Of a DNA stretch of 64,000 nucleotides, positions 1 to 9,400 are shown in pieces. The first letter of the stretch is position 1; every line of letters begins with the position of its first letter. Under the pieces are notes generated by a model. That model had not been told where the DNA came from, did not search any database, and was given only the letters and a program-made list of their open reading frames with translations. Origin of the DNA: Misgurnus anguillicaudatus (lineage: Eukaryota > Chordata > Actinopteri > Cypriniformes > Cobitidae). The stretch spans positions 10,111,001 to 10,175,000 of the forward strand of contig NC_073359.2 of the NCBI RefSeq assembly GCF_027580225.2. Direction: 5' to 3'. Position numbers and translations under genes: made by a program.

Positions 1-658
1 TGTATTTCAAACTTACCCATGTTTGATGTCTTTGTCACTCTTTTAGAAGGCTTTATGATAATGCATATAGCCATATAAGGCATCATACTTTTTTTAACTT
101 TCTATAACCTGGATTTAGATTTTATATATCACGTATCTAAAAACTAATTAAGTACAGTTTAGAAATCCACATATTGGTACAATCAAATATATTTGATACA
201 ACTGACACTGTGAGCAAATATGTTGTTTTGTATATGTATAATTTCTATATACATTTAAATGAAGCAAATATACCTCAAAAAATAATTTCACAGATAACAA
301 ATAAATAAGACAGGCTAACAACTTTAAAAAATGCAACAGCACCTAATTCCAAAGACTAATAATTGTGATATTTGGGCGTAATATACATCTACGTGGTGTA
401 AAACGTTTTGGGGCAGTTTTTCGGACAGGCCTTATCTTAAAATGCACGTTTGTGCTGCCTTAATTTAAAAACACCTTGTACTGACATATCTTAACATATA
501 TTAATGCCAATGTTTTGTCTCAAAATTCACACCAGTATTGTTTTCTGTAAGGTTTGTTTGTAAAAACAACTTAAAATCCTAATTTAACCGAGGTCTAGTC
601 CTGGATTAACCTAAAACTGCCCAATAAACATTGGAATGGTCAATTTATTGTGACTCAC

Positions 659-841
659 TTATACATTCTCCTTTATGATTCTGTGTCCATTTGTGGTCAC
701 TACATACATATCCGATTTCCAACTTAGAGGTGTAGCCAGCTTTGCAGGTGTACTGTATTTTATCCCCGGCGCTGTAGCTGTTTTTAAGGGAGGCCGGAGA
801 AACGTCAGCATTGTCTTCTTTTGGGAGCTCAAGAGGACATT
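659..841 (-). CDS. CCP (sushi) domain exon B1, complement factor H-like
   Basis: One complete CCP module, the roughly 60-residue beta-sandwich used by secreted complement regulators such as factor H and C4b-binding protein to bind C3b/C4b or surfaces. The four cysteines sit in the contexts ECP, YTC, YVC and GEC, with the conserved Trp in KWTQ between the third and fourth. The exon is 183 bp and phase 1 at both ends. The acceptor ends tctgacag; the donor is gtgagt, whereas the other B copies use gtaagt. In transcription order B is followed by A. No signal peptide or membrane exon was recognised in the window, so the full protein is unknown. It could instead belong to another CCP-rich family or be part of a decayed copy. 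Confidence 0.8.
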   Translation of the reverse strand, partial: NVLLSSQKKTMLTFLRPPLKTATAPGIKYSTPAKLATPLSWKSDMYVVTTNGHRIIKENV

Positions 842-1159
842 CTGTCAGACAAATGTAGAGAGACACATCAAATAGTGGCAGATGGTAATCATGCCATAAG
901 TTTGTTTGCTTTTGTCAGTGTCAAAACAATTCATCATTAGCAAGCTTATCCCTGCCTGACATCTTTGTTTTTCATTCTTATTTTGGGAATTGTGTCATTT
1001 GTTAAATTGAACATTCAAAGAAATGTGCAGAAAAGGCCTTACCTGGCATTGGCGTGGCATCAACATTCGTGCATATCCATAGGGTATAAAATAGCTAGAC
1101 TCTAAACTGTTAGTTGATTCACACTGGGAGATAAAGAAATACATTTGTGTCTATATTGG

Positions 1160-1700
1160 GTCCGTTGGTCCATGACCAATTCTGGACATCTATTCGACGT
1201 CCAAACTAGGTCCACTATTTGGACGTGCAACCATGACCCTACTTGGACGTCATATTTACGGGCAACATTTGACGTTTGAACTGGGTAATTTTTCGGACGT
1301 CATTTGGACGTCTATGACAGGCCTATGTCTATATTACATGATAGGTCTATACAAATGTGTTTAAATATCAGCATTATTGATTAATACATACGAATAGTCT
1401 ATATTATTTATACAGTTCTGTTTTTTCTGCTTTCTTGAATTACATACAAATTCATCTAAATGTACAGTTAAAAATCTATTCATAGATTATATATTCTCAT
1501 ATTCTCACAATGTTGAGTTCATCTTTTTTCATGTCTCTTTTCCTTACATGGAGGTCCTATGGATGTCAACATTTAGACGTGCAGAAGACGTCGAAAAAAA
1601 GACGTCGCCTGGCATTACAAAACAACCCCCTCAATGGACCGGATTTGGACGTCCAAAAATGACATGAAAAAGACGTCACTCTGACGTCACATTACGCAGT
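1160..1700. repeat. GACGTC-rich repeat block, unit 1
   Basis: About 540 bp studded with GGACGT/GACGTC words, including a full TGACGTCA palindrome close to its right end. It has no open reading frame of note. It is present in units 1 to 4 and absent from unit 5, so it looks like an inserted repetitive element whose class I cannot name. TGACGTCA is the consensus CREB/ATF site; any regulatory role is inference only. Confidence 0.55.
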
Positions 1701-1707
1701 GGGCTGT

Positions 1708-1939
1708 AATCACTTCACTACTAGAGCAAGCTCCTGATTGGTTAACTCATCCCACGCGTTTCCTGTGGCAACACTCAATTTGCGCCATTTGTGCGAACTG
1801 GATGCACGAATGAGGCAGAATCGCGTGAAGCGCGCCACACTAAATGCCTCATTCGCGCAGCGAGACCTTGATTTACATTGACTTAACATTGAAATCACTC
1901 ATGCTTGACACCACTACCGTGGCTGGTCTGAACGCAGCA
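1708..1939. mobile_element. Right half of a Harbinger-type MITE, unit 1
   Basis: Matches the right part of the intact MITE at 63384-63789, from the TGATTGGTTAAC segment to the terminal GGTCTGAACGCAGCA. It abuts the next element through a single TAA at 1940-1942. Orthologous fragments sit at about 19617-19846, 29617-29838 and 40033-40262. Confidence 0.6.
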
Positions 1940-2263
1940 TAATGCTGCGTTTACACCAGCCGCGTTTTAGGCGTTAAAATCATGTGTACCGCGTCTAGTT
2001 TGCCGCTTGAACATTTTGAATGCATTTGCGCATCTAGAGGGAAGTAGACGAGTATTAATGCACGTCAGAAGCGAAATCCACTTCTTGTGGGAGGGGCAAG
2101 TGCTATGCGGTTGTCTGTTTGCAAGATGGCTGACATTGATTGTGCATTCATCGATAGAGTTACCGGTTTGCATTTGGTCACCTTTCTACAGGGGGAAAAT
2201 TTTTTAAAAACCGGTGAGGATGTCGATAAACGTCACGTGACTCAAAAGTGAAATGTGTATTTA

Positions 2264-4869
2264 GGGGTGGCGGGCTGGTCACTATCTTTAAAGACTGCTT
2301 CCAGTGTCAAATTATACAAGCACCTACATATAACAGCTTTGAATTCCAGCTGCTTGTTCTACATTCTGACACTCTGCTAGCTGTTGCTGTTGTCTATATG
2401 CCGCCAAAGCCACATAAAGATTTTCTAAAGGATTTTGCAGATTTTGTGGGGGGCATTATTCCAAATTTTGAAAGATTTTTAATTATTGGGGATTTTAACA
2501 TTCACATTTGCTTCCCCCAAAACTCATTTGCAAAAGACTTCATCAACCTAACAGATGCTTTCGACTTGGTGCAGCAAGTTACAGAACCTACACACATACA
2601 GGGACATACCCTTGATCTTATACTGTCGCATGGAATCACAATGAGGGACATTGAGATTTGTAATTACAACTTCTCTGACCATAAGCCCATAACTTTCTAT
2701 ATGCCTTTAGCACTAAGTACTACGAAACATCACACTATGGACTATGTGACAAGGAGGATCACAGCCACTACCGCTGTCACGTTTGCATCAGTGTTTGAGG
2801 ATATCTCTCATACTTATGACCTCTCTTCACCGGAGCTTAGCCCAGACGAATGGCTTTATAATTTTAATTCTGTCTGCAAGATAATCCTAGATGATGTTGC
2901 GCCACTGAGGATTAAACATCATAAGTCACTCTCAGACCCATGGATGAACAACACCACTCGATTACTGAGACAGGCCTGTAGGAAGGCAGAGAGAAAATGG
3001 AAAAAGGACAAACTTCAAGTCTCATATGACATTCTGAAAGAATCCCTTTTTACATATCAAAAAGCGGTGAGAGTGGCTAAATCAGACTATTTTGCTACTA
3101 TTATAGACAATAATCATAACAATCCAAAAGTACTGTTTAATATTATTAATTCTGTTTTAAATCCTGCTGTATGTAACCACCCGATAGAGTCAATGGCTAT
3201 GTGTGAGCGGTTCAGTCAGTTCTTCATAGATAAGATTTTAGGAATCAGACACAATATTAAACCGGCAGTTGAGGATCCTGCAGATGATATACAATATGCA
3301 GGGGTGCTTAGCAAGTTCACACCCATTTCTATGCTTCATCTAAATAACATTGTTAAGAAGCTCAAACCCACAGGTTCACCTTTGGATATAATTCCTGCAC
3401 GGTTATTCAAAGAAGTATATGATGTAATGAGCCCGATAATTTTACATTTTATTAACAAATGTCTCGAGGCAGGAGTTGTTCCTGAATTCCTGAAACATGC
3501 ATCAATCCAACCTAGACTTAAGAGGCCGAACTTAGACTCATCCGACCTATCAAATTTCAGGCCTATTTCGAACCTCCCATTTTTAACTAAAGTTTTAGAT
3601 AAAGTAGTACTGGAGCAGCTCCAAAGCTTCCTGGGAGAATACAATATTGGCGATGTATTTCAGTCGGGCTTCAGGAAATTCCACTCTACTGAAACAGCTC
3701 TTTTAAAAGTGTTAAATGACATCTTCCTAGCCACTGACTCTGGCGATCCGGTAGTGTTGATACTCCTAGACCTAAGTGCTGCCTTCGACACAGTAGATCA
3801 TAATGTTCTGCTGTCTCGCTTAGAACATATAGTAGGCATCAGAGGCTCAGCGCTACAGTGGTTTCAGTCATATTTGACAAACAGAAGTTTCTCAGTCAAC
3901 ATTGGGAAAGTTCGATCCTCACCTGTACCTTTGACATGTGGGATTCCTCAGGGCTCCACATTAGCACCACTGTTATTTTCTCTATACATGATCCCTCTTA
4001 GTACCATCTTTCGGAAATATGGTTTAAATTATCATTGTTATGCAGATGATACACAAATATATTTTCCACTCAAACACAAGAACGGAGTGCAGCAGATGGT
4101 TGCCTGCCTTCAAGATGTAAAGGCTTGGATGTCTCGGAATTTTTTAAGTTTGAATGAGAGTAAAACTGAGGTCATAGTGTTTACCCCTTCTGATGCACAT
4201 GGTGCAAATAATGTAAATCTTGATGCTCTCACACAGTATGTTAAGCCTAGGGTGAAAAACCTGGGCGTGATGTTGGACAGTGCACTAAAGCTGGACAGAC
4301 AGGTGAACCAGGTTGTTAAGTCCAGCTTTTATCAGTTGCGAACCGTGATGAAAATGAAACCCTTTCTTACTTTCACAAATTTTGAAAGAGTGATACATTG
4401 TTTTATCACTACGAGGCTTGATTACTGCAATTCATTATATTTGGGGATTAGTCAGTCTTCCATCAATCGCCTTCAAATGGTTCAGAATGCCGCTGCAAGG
4501 GCCCTGACAGGAGTTCGGAAACGGGACCATATAACCCCTGTCCTTCAGTCACTTCATTGGTTACCAGTGCACTATAGGATCCATTTTAAAACATTGCTGC
4601 TACTTTTTAAGTCTTTAAATGGAATAGCACCTCAATATCTCTCTGAGCTAGTGACAGTCCATCGACCAACGAGAGCCCTCAGATCGGCCAACGAGAGGCT
4701 CTTAGTGGTCCCTAGGTCAAGGATGAAGACTAGAGGAGATCGGGCTTTCTCTATAGCGGCACCTAGACTCTGGAACAGCCTGCCCACTGTGATCAGAACT
4801 GCACCCACACTTCCTATTTTTAAATCTAAGTTAAAAACCTATTTATTTGAGTTGGCGTACGCTACATGA
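2264..4869 (+). pseudogene. L2-type LINE ORF2 (partial endonuclease + reverse transcriptase)
   Basis: The protein would nick DNA and copy LINE RNA at the nick. The frame is open for about 868 codons from the truncation point to the natural stop. It begins at the RGGGL segment of the apurinic-like endonuclease, so the N-terminal catalytic part is missing. Visible motifs are GDFNIHI and SDHKP (endonuclease), LLDLSAAFDTVDH (RT block A), GIPQGSTLAPLLF (RT block B) and YADD (RT catalytic box). The C-terminal region with HYRIHFKTLLL and RLWNSLP is typical of CR1/L2 LINEs. No internal stop or frameshift was seen, which suggests a young insertion. Upstream flanking bases make the frame look slightly longer (from about 2248), but those belong to the target. 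It cannot be functional without the endonuclease N-terminus. Confidence 0.88.
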
Positions 4870-5074
4870 TTCGTGACCTCATTGTCTTAGTAATGTTTTA
4901 TGTGATTTCTGCGTATGTATTATAACTTCAATTTCTTGTAATGTTTTTATCTGTTCTTAACTGTGATACTATGGTTTTATGTCGTCCTTTAATGGTCTTT
5001 TTGCTTTGTTTTGTTCTGTACTGTACAGCACATTGGGCAACGACAGTTGTGTTTAATTGTGCTTTATAAATAAA

Positions 5075-5098
5075 TTGACATTGACATTGACATTGACA
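5075..5098 (+). repeat. (TTGACA)n 3' tail of L2
   Basis: Four copies of the 6-bp unit end the LINE. Short 3' microsatellite tails replace poly(A) in L2/CR1 elements. Confidence 0.85.
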
Positions 5099-5109
5099 TT
5101 ACAACTTAC

Positions 5110-5274
5110 CAGGTTGCCCAATGACCTCACTGACACTCTTCCAAGCGAGGTCCTTTTTATTCCTGTCTATATAGAAATAAGAACTTGTGTCGTATAGCTC
5201 CGGGTGACTGTTCACTGACAATATCAAGCGTTCCTTAGTGTTGAATGAGTGACTCCGGGGAGGGCTGCCGCCAT
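5110..5274 (-). pseudogene. MADF-domain first exon of a Harbinger Myb-like gene, unit 1
   Basis: The minus-strand reading contains ERLILSVNSHPELYD, then DRNKKDLAWKSVSE and IGQPG, ending at a consensus donor (CCTG/gtaagt). This is the N-terminal half of a MADF (Myb/SANT-like) DNA-binding domain. The exon would start at an ATG in good context (minus strand, 5274-5272), but that ATG is one frame away from the MADF frame in all four copies, so the exon is probably dead. The downstream exons are absent. A LINE landed 12 bp into the intron after the donor. Confidence 0.6.
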
Positions 5275-5484
5275 GGCAGCAAACAGGCTTCTTGTTGGTT
5301 AACGCGGCGCAAAAATCCACCAAAATTAAAATTTTCAACTCAGGCATCAGCCGCAAATTTGCGTCAAACGCAAAATGCACAAAAAGCACCATTCGCGCGA
5401 ATTAGGCAGAATCGTGTGTACCGCGTCACGCTAAATGCCTCATTCGCGCCACGAGACCTCCATACACGCGTCAACGTGTCTTTA

Positions 5485-5614
5485 CATTGACTTAACATGT
5501 AAATCACTCGCGCTTGACACCTCTACCGCGGCTGGTCTGAACACAGCATAATGGTGCTTCACACCAGACGCGGAAGAGGCGGCAAGCGCGAGTGATTTAC
5601 ATGTTAAGTCAATG
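5485..5614. repeat. Perfect 32-bp inverted repeat at abutting Harbinger ends
   Basis: Arms 5485-5516 and 5583-5614 are exact reverse complements. The 66-nt centre continues as an imperfect stem, since it contains two facing terminal repeats around the TAA at 5549-5551. The fold arises where the right end of the MADF-bearing element meets the left end of the next element. It also lies between a minus-strand and a plus-strand exon. Confidence 0.8.
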
Positions 5615-6115
5615 CAATGTAAGCGTGAATGGTGCATTCCGCGCGAATTGAGTTTTGTCGCATGATCAGCTGGAGTTGAAAAAATCAGAACTTTGGCAGA
5701 TTTTCGCGGCGCTAACCAATCAGGAGCTTGCTCTAGTAGTGACGTGATTATAGGAAGCGAACGGAGGCAGAAAAACAAAACAATCATGGAAGACAATCAT
5801 TATCACTACACGAGACATCTCATACTTTTAGAGGAATTAAAACGATTGGAAGAGTGAGGAGGTCCAACAATCTCGTAAGTTTACTCAATTTGAGCTATAT
5901 AAGCCCCTTCTATAATGCAAATTTACACGTGAATGTCCCGGATCCATTACTTCATGAATGAACAATCAACTTGCCCATTAATTGGTCGACCTTTCTCTGT
6001 TTATACCATCTGCACTGTGACTGGCTGGATTAGTTTTCCCTTCTATTGTGAGATCACGTGGGGATAATATCAAACAATTTTGAAAATATCATAGACATTG
6101 CTGCCAAGTTTATAC
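5552..6115 (+). mobile_element. Harbinger-like segment with short conserved exon, unit 1 (left part)
   Basis: Begins with a Harbinger-type terminal repeat (TGGTGCTTCACACCAGACGC) right after TAA. It carries a short plus-strand exon and runs up to the TTAA into which another element inserted. Its continuation is at 17228 onward. A dispersed copy at 59252-60320, outside the array, shows it is a mobile repeat rather than host sequence. The right terminus was not identified. Confidence 0.5.
5786..5857 (+). CDS. Conserved 23-residue first exon of a Harbinger-like gene, unit 1
   Basis: ATG start, protein MEDNHYHYTRHLILLEELK then RLEE and TGA. Five copies in the window keep length and frame. A donor-like GTGAGG begins at 5854, so the natural exon may end there, with the apparent stop lying in the intron. 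It faces away from the MADF exon, the arrangement expected of a transposase gene divergent from the Myb-like gene in PIF/Harbinger. No transposase catalytic exon is present, so this function is inference. Confidence 0.4.
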   Translation: MEDNHYHYTRHLILLEELKRLEE

Positions 6116-6144
6116 TTAAAGGTGACATAGAATGATTGAACGGA

Positions 6145-6321
6145 CGCCAGTATGTGGTGTGTGACGTGGTTCATGACGTTGTACACAAACACGCAGAGCT
6201 GGGTGGAGTTTCGGGCTACGCTCTACGTGTGTTGGTTGTTGTGTTTGTTTCCGCCATTAAAGGCTTGACTAAACAGTTCTCTCGTGTCAGCGATTCATTA
6301 CATTGCATCTCTACACTGGCG
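6145..6321 (+). repeat. 5' LTR of R1
   Basis: 177 bp with perfect 7-bp inverted ends CGCCAGT/ACTGGCG, instead of the usual TG...CA. It is followed directly by a primer-binding site. Confidence 0.82.
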
Positions 6322-6332
6322 TGGTGGCAGCG
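6322..6332 (+). promoter_or_regulatory. Primer-binding site of R1
   Basis: TGGTGGCAGCG, immediately after the LTR, is complementary to the 3' end expected for a leucine tRNA (…CGCTGCCACCA). Eleven bases match, shorter than the usual 12 to 18. In R2 the tenth base has changed (GCAGCA). Confidence 0.5.
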
Positions 6333-6449
6333 CTATTGTTCCTACTCCCCAGACAGCTCAGTGAGCTCGTGTAAGATTAGTCCGCGCTACAATCGCGCAT
6401 AAACGAGCCGCGGTGCGAATCGCTGCTGATGAAACCTGAGACCTGAGCC

Positions 6450-9400
6450 ATGGCGAATACACACAGAGCACCGAAGCAGTGGTGCCTTACGAAAGTTGAG
6501 ACTATAAATTCATTTGAAAACTGGCGTCAAAACCTCATCTACACGTTATCACTGGACGCTGAGTTCGCCCCCTTTCTATTGGATGGAGCGCGCTGGGAAA
6601 AGAAGACGAGAGTTTCACCGTTTAGAGGTTTTACTGATGATGGCGAGACTCTTCCTGCCGCGCAACAGCGCACGCGCCAACAAAAGGTCAGCATGCTTGA
6701 ACTTATGCTGGGACAGATCGCTGTCCAGTGATTTCTCGGAGTACTATTGTTAAAAACTCCACAAGCATTGATTTCATATGGCAGACAATTAGACTACATT
6801 ACGGGTTTCAGTCAACCGGTGCACACTTCATTGATTTTGCTGCTATAAAACTTGAGTCTAATGAAGGACCAGAAGATTTGTATCAAAGATTAATGGCTTT
6901 TGTTGAGGATAATCTACTATGCAAAGACTCTGGCATTACCCATGGTGGCGAACCCATTGCAGAGGATGAAGAGCTGTCACCCACGGTAGAAAATTTTGTT
7001 GTCCTCACTTGGCTTTGTCTTATTCATAGTGATTTGCCAAAGCTTGTGAAACAGAGGTATGGGACTGAGTTACGGTCACGCACTCTGGCATCGATCAAGC
7101 CAGAGATATCACAAGCCCTGTGCTCACTACTGGACGAGCTACAGTCATCAGAGGATGCAAGAGCTATGCGCTCAGCTGTGTTCAATCCCCCAAGACAGAA
7201 ACCAGCCTCTCTGAGCCGACCTTGAAGATCTTGCCCGCTGTGTAAAGAGGCTCGCCGACCTGATGGGCACTTTCTAAGTAAATGCCCCTTTCTGCCCCCT
7301 CCATACAAAGCGTTCATTGCTAAGGCACGACAGGTTGCTGACTCACCATGTTACTCTGAGTGTGAACCTGAGGATGAGAATGAGGACATGCTGCAAAATC
7401 CCAAGGCAGTGATGCGCGTCCACATTATGCAGTCACCATGCCTCGAAGCCTTTCACAGCCATGTCCCCGTTAGGTTAACCATCGACAGCGGTGCAACAGG
7501 TAACATGATAAGGGCTGCGTACGCCAGCAGACTGGGCCTTAAAGTCTCCAGCAGTACACAGTCTGCACGTCAGGCAGATGGCTCCTCACCATTGAAGGTA
7601 GTTGGTGAAACACGCACGCATTTTCAGAGAGACGGGCACAAGCTCTTTTTCGACGGACTTGTGGTGGAAAACCTGGATTCAGACATTCTGGCCGGCATCC
7701 CCTTTATGGAATGTAACGACATTTCCATCCGGCCTGCTAAACGTCAGGTCTGTGTCGGATCAGACACTTACGAGTATGGCGACAACCGGATGTATGGAGA
7801 CGGACATGCTATTCGGCGTGCTCATGTACTTCGCGCCACTTCATCTCAAACTGTGTGGCCAGGGGACTTTGTTGAACTGGAGCTTCCAGCAGAACTAGCG
7901 TATGTTAGGGAGCAGCTCGCTGTCGAGCCACATGAGAGCTGTACGGACTGGCTTGCCCCGGCATCGTCTGTGGGGATTTCGGGTAAAATCTGAATTCCCA
8001 ACTTAACCAATGTACCACAGGGCATCAAAAAACACGATCATGTATGCCGCATTCGTATGACCTACATTCCAGACTCTCGACCCATGCAGGCCGTAACAGA
8101 AGCTCTTCAGGCTTCCAGTGTTAAGTCTGATACGTCTAACCCAACAATGTTCTCTGACCTAATCTCATTAGACCCTAACGGTATCATGACAGCGGATATT
8201 AGAGAAAAGTTTCAAAAGGTCCATAGAGAATTCGACGAGGTCTTTACACCACAGTTTAAAGGCTATAATGGCGCTGCTGGCCCCTTCCAGGCTAGGGTAA
8301 ACATGGGGCCTGTCCAACCACCCCAACAGAAGGGAAGGGTCCCACAGTACTCCAGGGGCCAATTACAAGATCTGCAGGCTCAGTTTGACGCGTTGGAATC
8401 ATTGGGCGTTTTCCGGAAACCCGAAGACATTGATGTCGATGTTGAATATGTTAACCCATCATTCCTCATCAAAAAGCCAAATGGTGGTTTCCGTCTTGTC
8501 ACAGCATTTGCTGATGTGGGTCGTTACAGCAAACCCCAGCCCTCACTCATGCCAAACGTTGATGCTACATTGCGTCAGATAGCTCAGTGGAAGTATATTA
8601 TCGCAACTGACCTCACCAAAGCTTTCTACCAAATCCCACTTTCCAGACCATCTATGAAATACTGTGGGGTGGTCACCCCATTTAAAGGTGTCCGTGTGTA
8701 TGCCAGATGTGCCATGGGCATGCCTGGCTCAGAAACCGCATTAGAGGAATTAACCTGTCGGGTGCTCGGCGACCTCCTTCAACAGGGACAGCTGGCCAAG
8801 GTCGCAGATGATCTGTATTGCGGCGCTGATACCCTTGAAGATCTTCTCTTGGTGTGGAAAAAGGTCCTGGCAGCCCTCCGGGCGTGCGATTTATGCTTAT
8901 CTCCCAGTAAGACTGTCGTTGCCCCAGTACAGACCACTATATTGGGGTGGGTCTGGAATCAAGGTACTATTTGCGCTAGTTCCCACCGCATTGCAACCCT
9001 GGCCTCATGTGCCCCCCCTTCCACCGTCACTGCTCTATGATCATTCATCGGTGCATATAAAGTCATTGCTCGCGTCCTAAAGGGTTGCGCCTCTATCATT
9101 GCCCCTTTTGACAGTGTAGTCGCCGGTGGGGAATCTACTAATACAATTGTGTGGTCAGATGAGCTTCTGCAGTGTTTCCATAGGGCCCAGCAAGCGTTAT
9201 CCACTAGTTGCGCTGTGACGATACCGCGACCAGACGATCAGCTTTGGGTTGTTACTGGTGGCGCCCTTAGGGATCCGGGGTTGGGCGCGACGTTGTACGT
9301 TACACGGGGGGACAAATTGCTGGTCGCCGGACACTTTAGTGCTAAGCTTCGCAAAAACCAAATTAATTGGCTTCCGTGTGAAATTGAAGCGTTAGCAATG

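Larger units (their letters stand above)
2264..5098 (+). mobile_element. L2-type LINE, 5'-truncated, unit 1 only
   Basis: A 2,835-bp insertion bounded by TTA on both sides (2261-2263 and 5099-5101). The uninterrupted sequence is seen in units 2, 3 and 4. The 5' end starts inside the endonuclease coding region, typical truncation by target-primed reverse transcription. The 3' end has the L2-like run CTTTATAAATAAA followed by a (TTGACA)n tail. Confidence 0.9.
1943..5548 (-). mobile_element. PIF/Harbinger-type element with MADF exon, unit 1, split by an L2 LINE
   Basis: The termini are related inverted repeats (TGCTGCGTTTACACCAG at left; GGTCTGAACACAGCA at right), flanked by TAA at 1940-1942 and 5549-5551. 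A 3-bp TNA duplication is typical of PIF/Harbinger transposons. Without the LINE at 2264-5098 it is 768 bp. Inside is the first exon of a MADF/Myb-like gene on the minus strand. PIF/Harbinger elements are known to encode a Myb/MADF-like DNA-binding protein beside the transposase. No transposase catalytic region is present, so it is non-autonomous. Confidence 0.65.

Noticed and set aside
148..342. Hydrophobic minus-strand frame (KLLACLIYLLSVKLFFE) repeated in every unit, looking like a signal-peptide exon
   Set aside because: No conserved ATG: copies start at non-ATG codons, unit 2 has extra T residues that change the upstream frame, and the following donor is weak. It is simply part of the repeated intron.
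675..875. Plus-strand 66-codon frames opposite each B exon
   Set aside because: Antisense shadows of the CCP exons with no motif of their own.
2007..2207. Plus-strand frame with MADIDCAFIDRVTG in the Harbinger element, recurring in each unit
   Set aside because: Has an ATG in fair context but no recognisable domain. It changes length among units because of indels and has no clear donor; not supported as a gene.
3336..3644. Minus-strand 102-codon frame inside the first L2
   Set aside because: Overlaps the RT coding region in antisense; shadow frame.
5485..5614. Rho-independent terminator or microRNA hairpin at the 32-bp palindrome
   Set aside because: The fold is fully explained by two facing transposon termini. 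There is no terminator context in a vertebrate genome, and no evidence for a small RNA.
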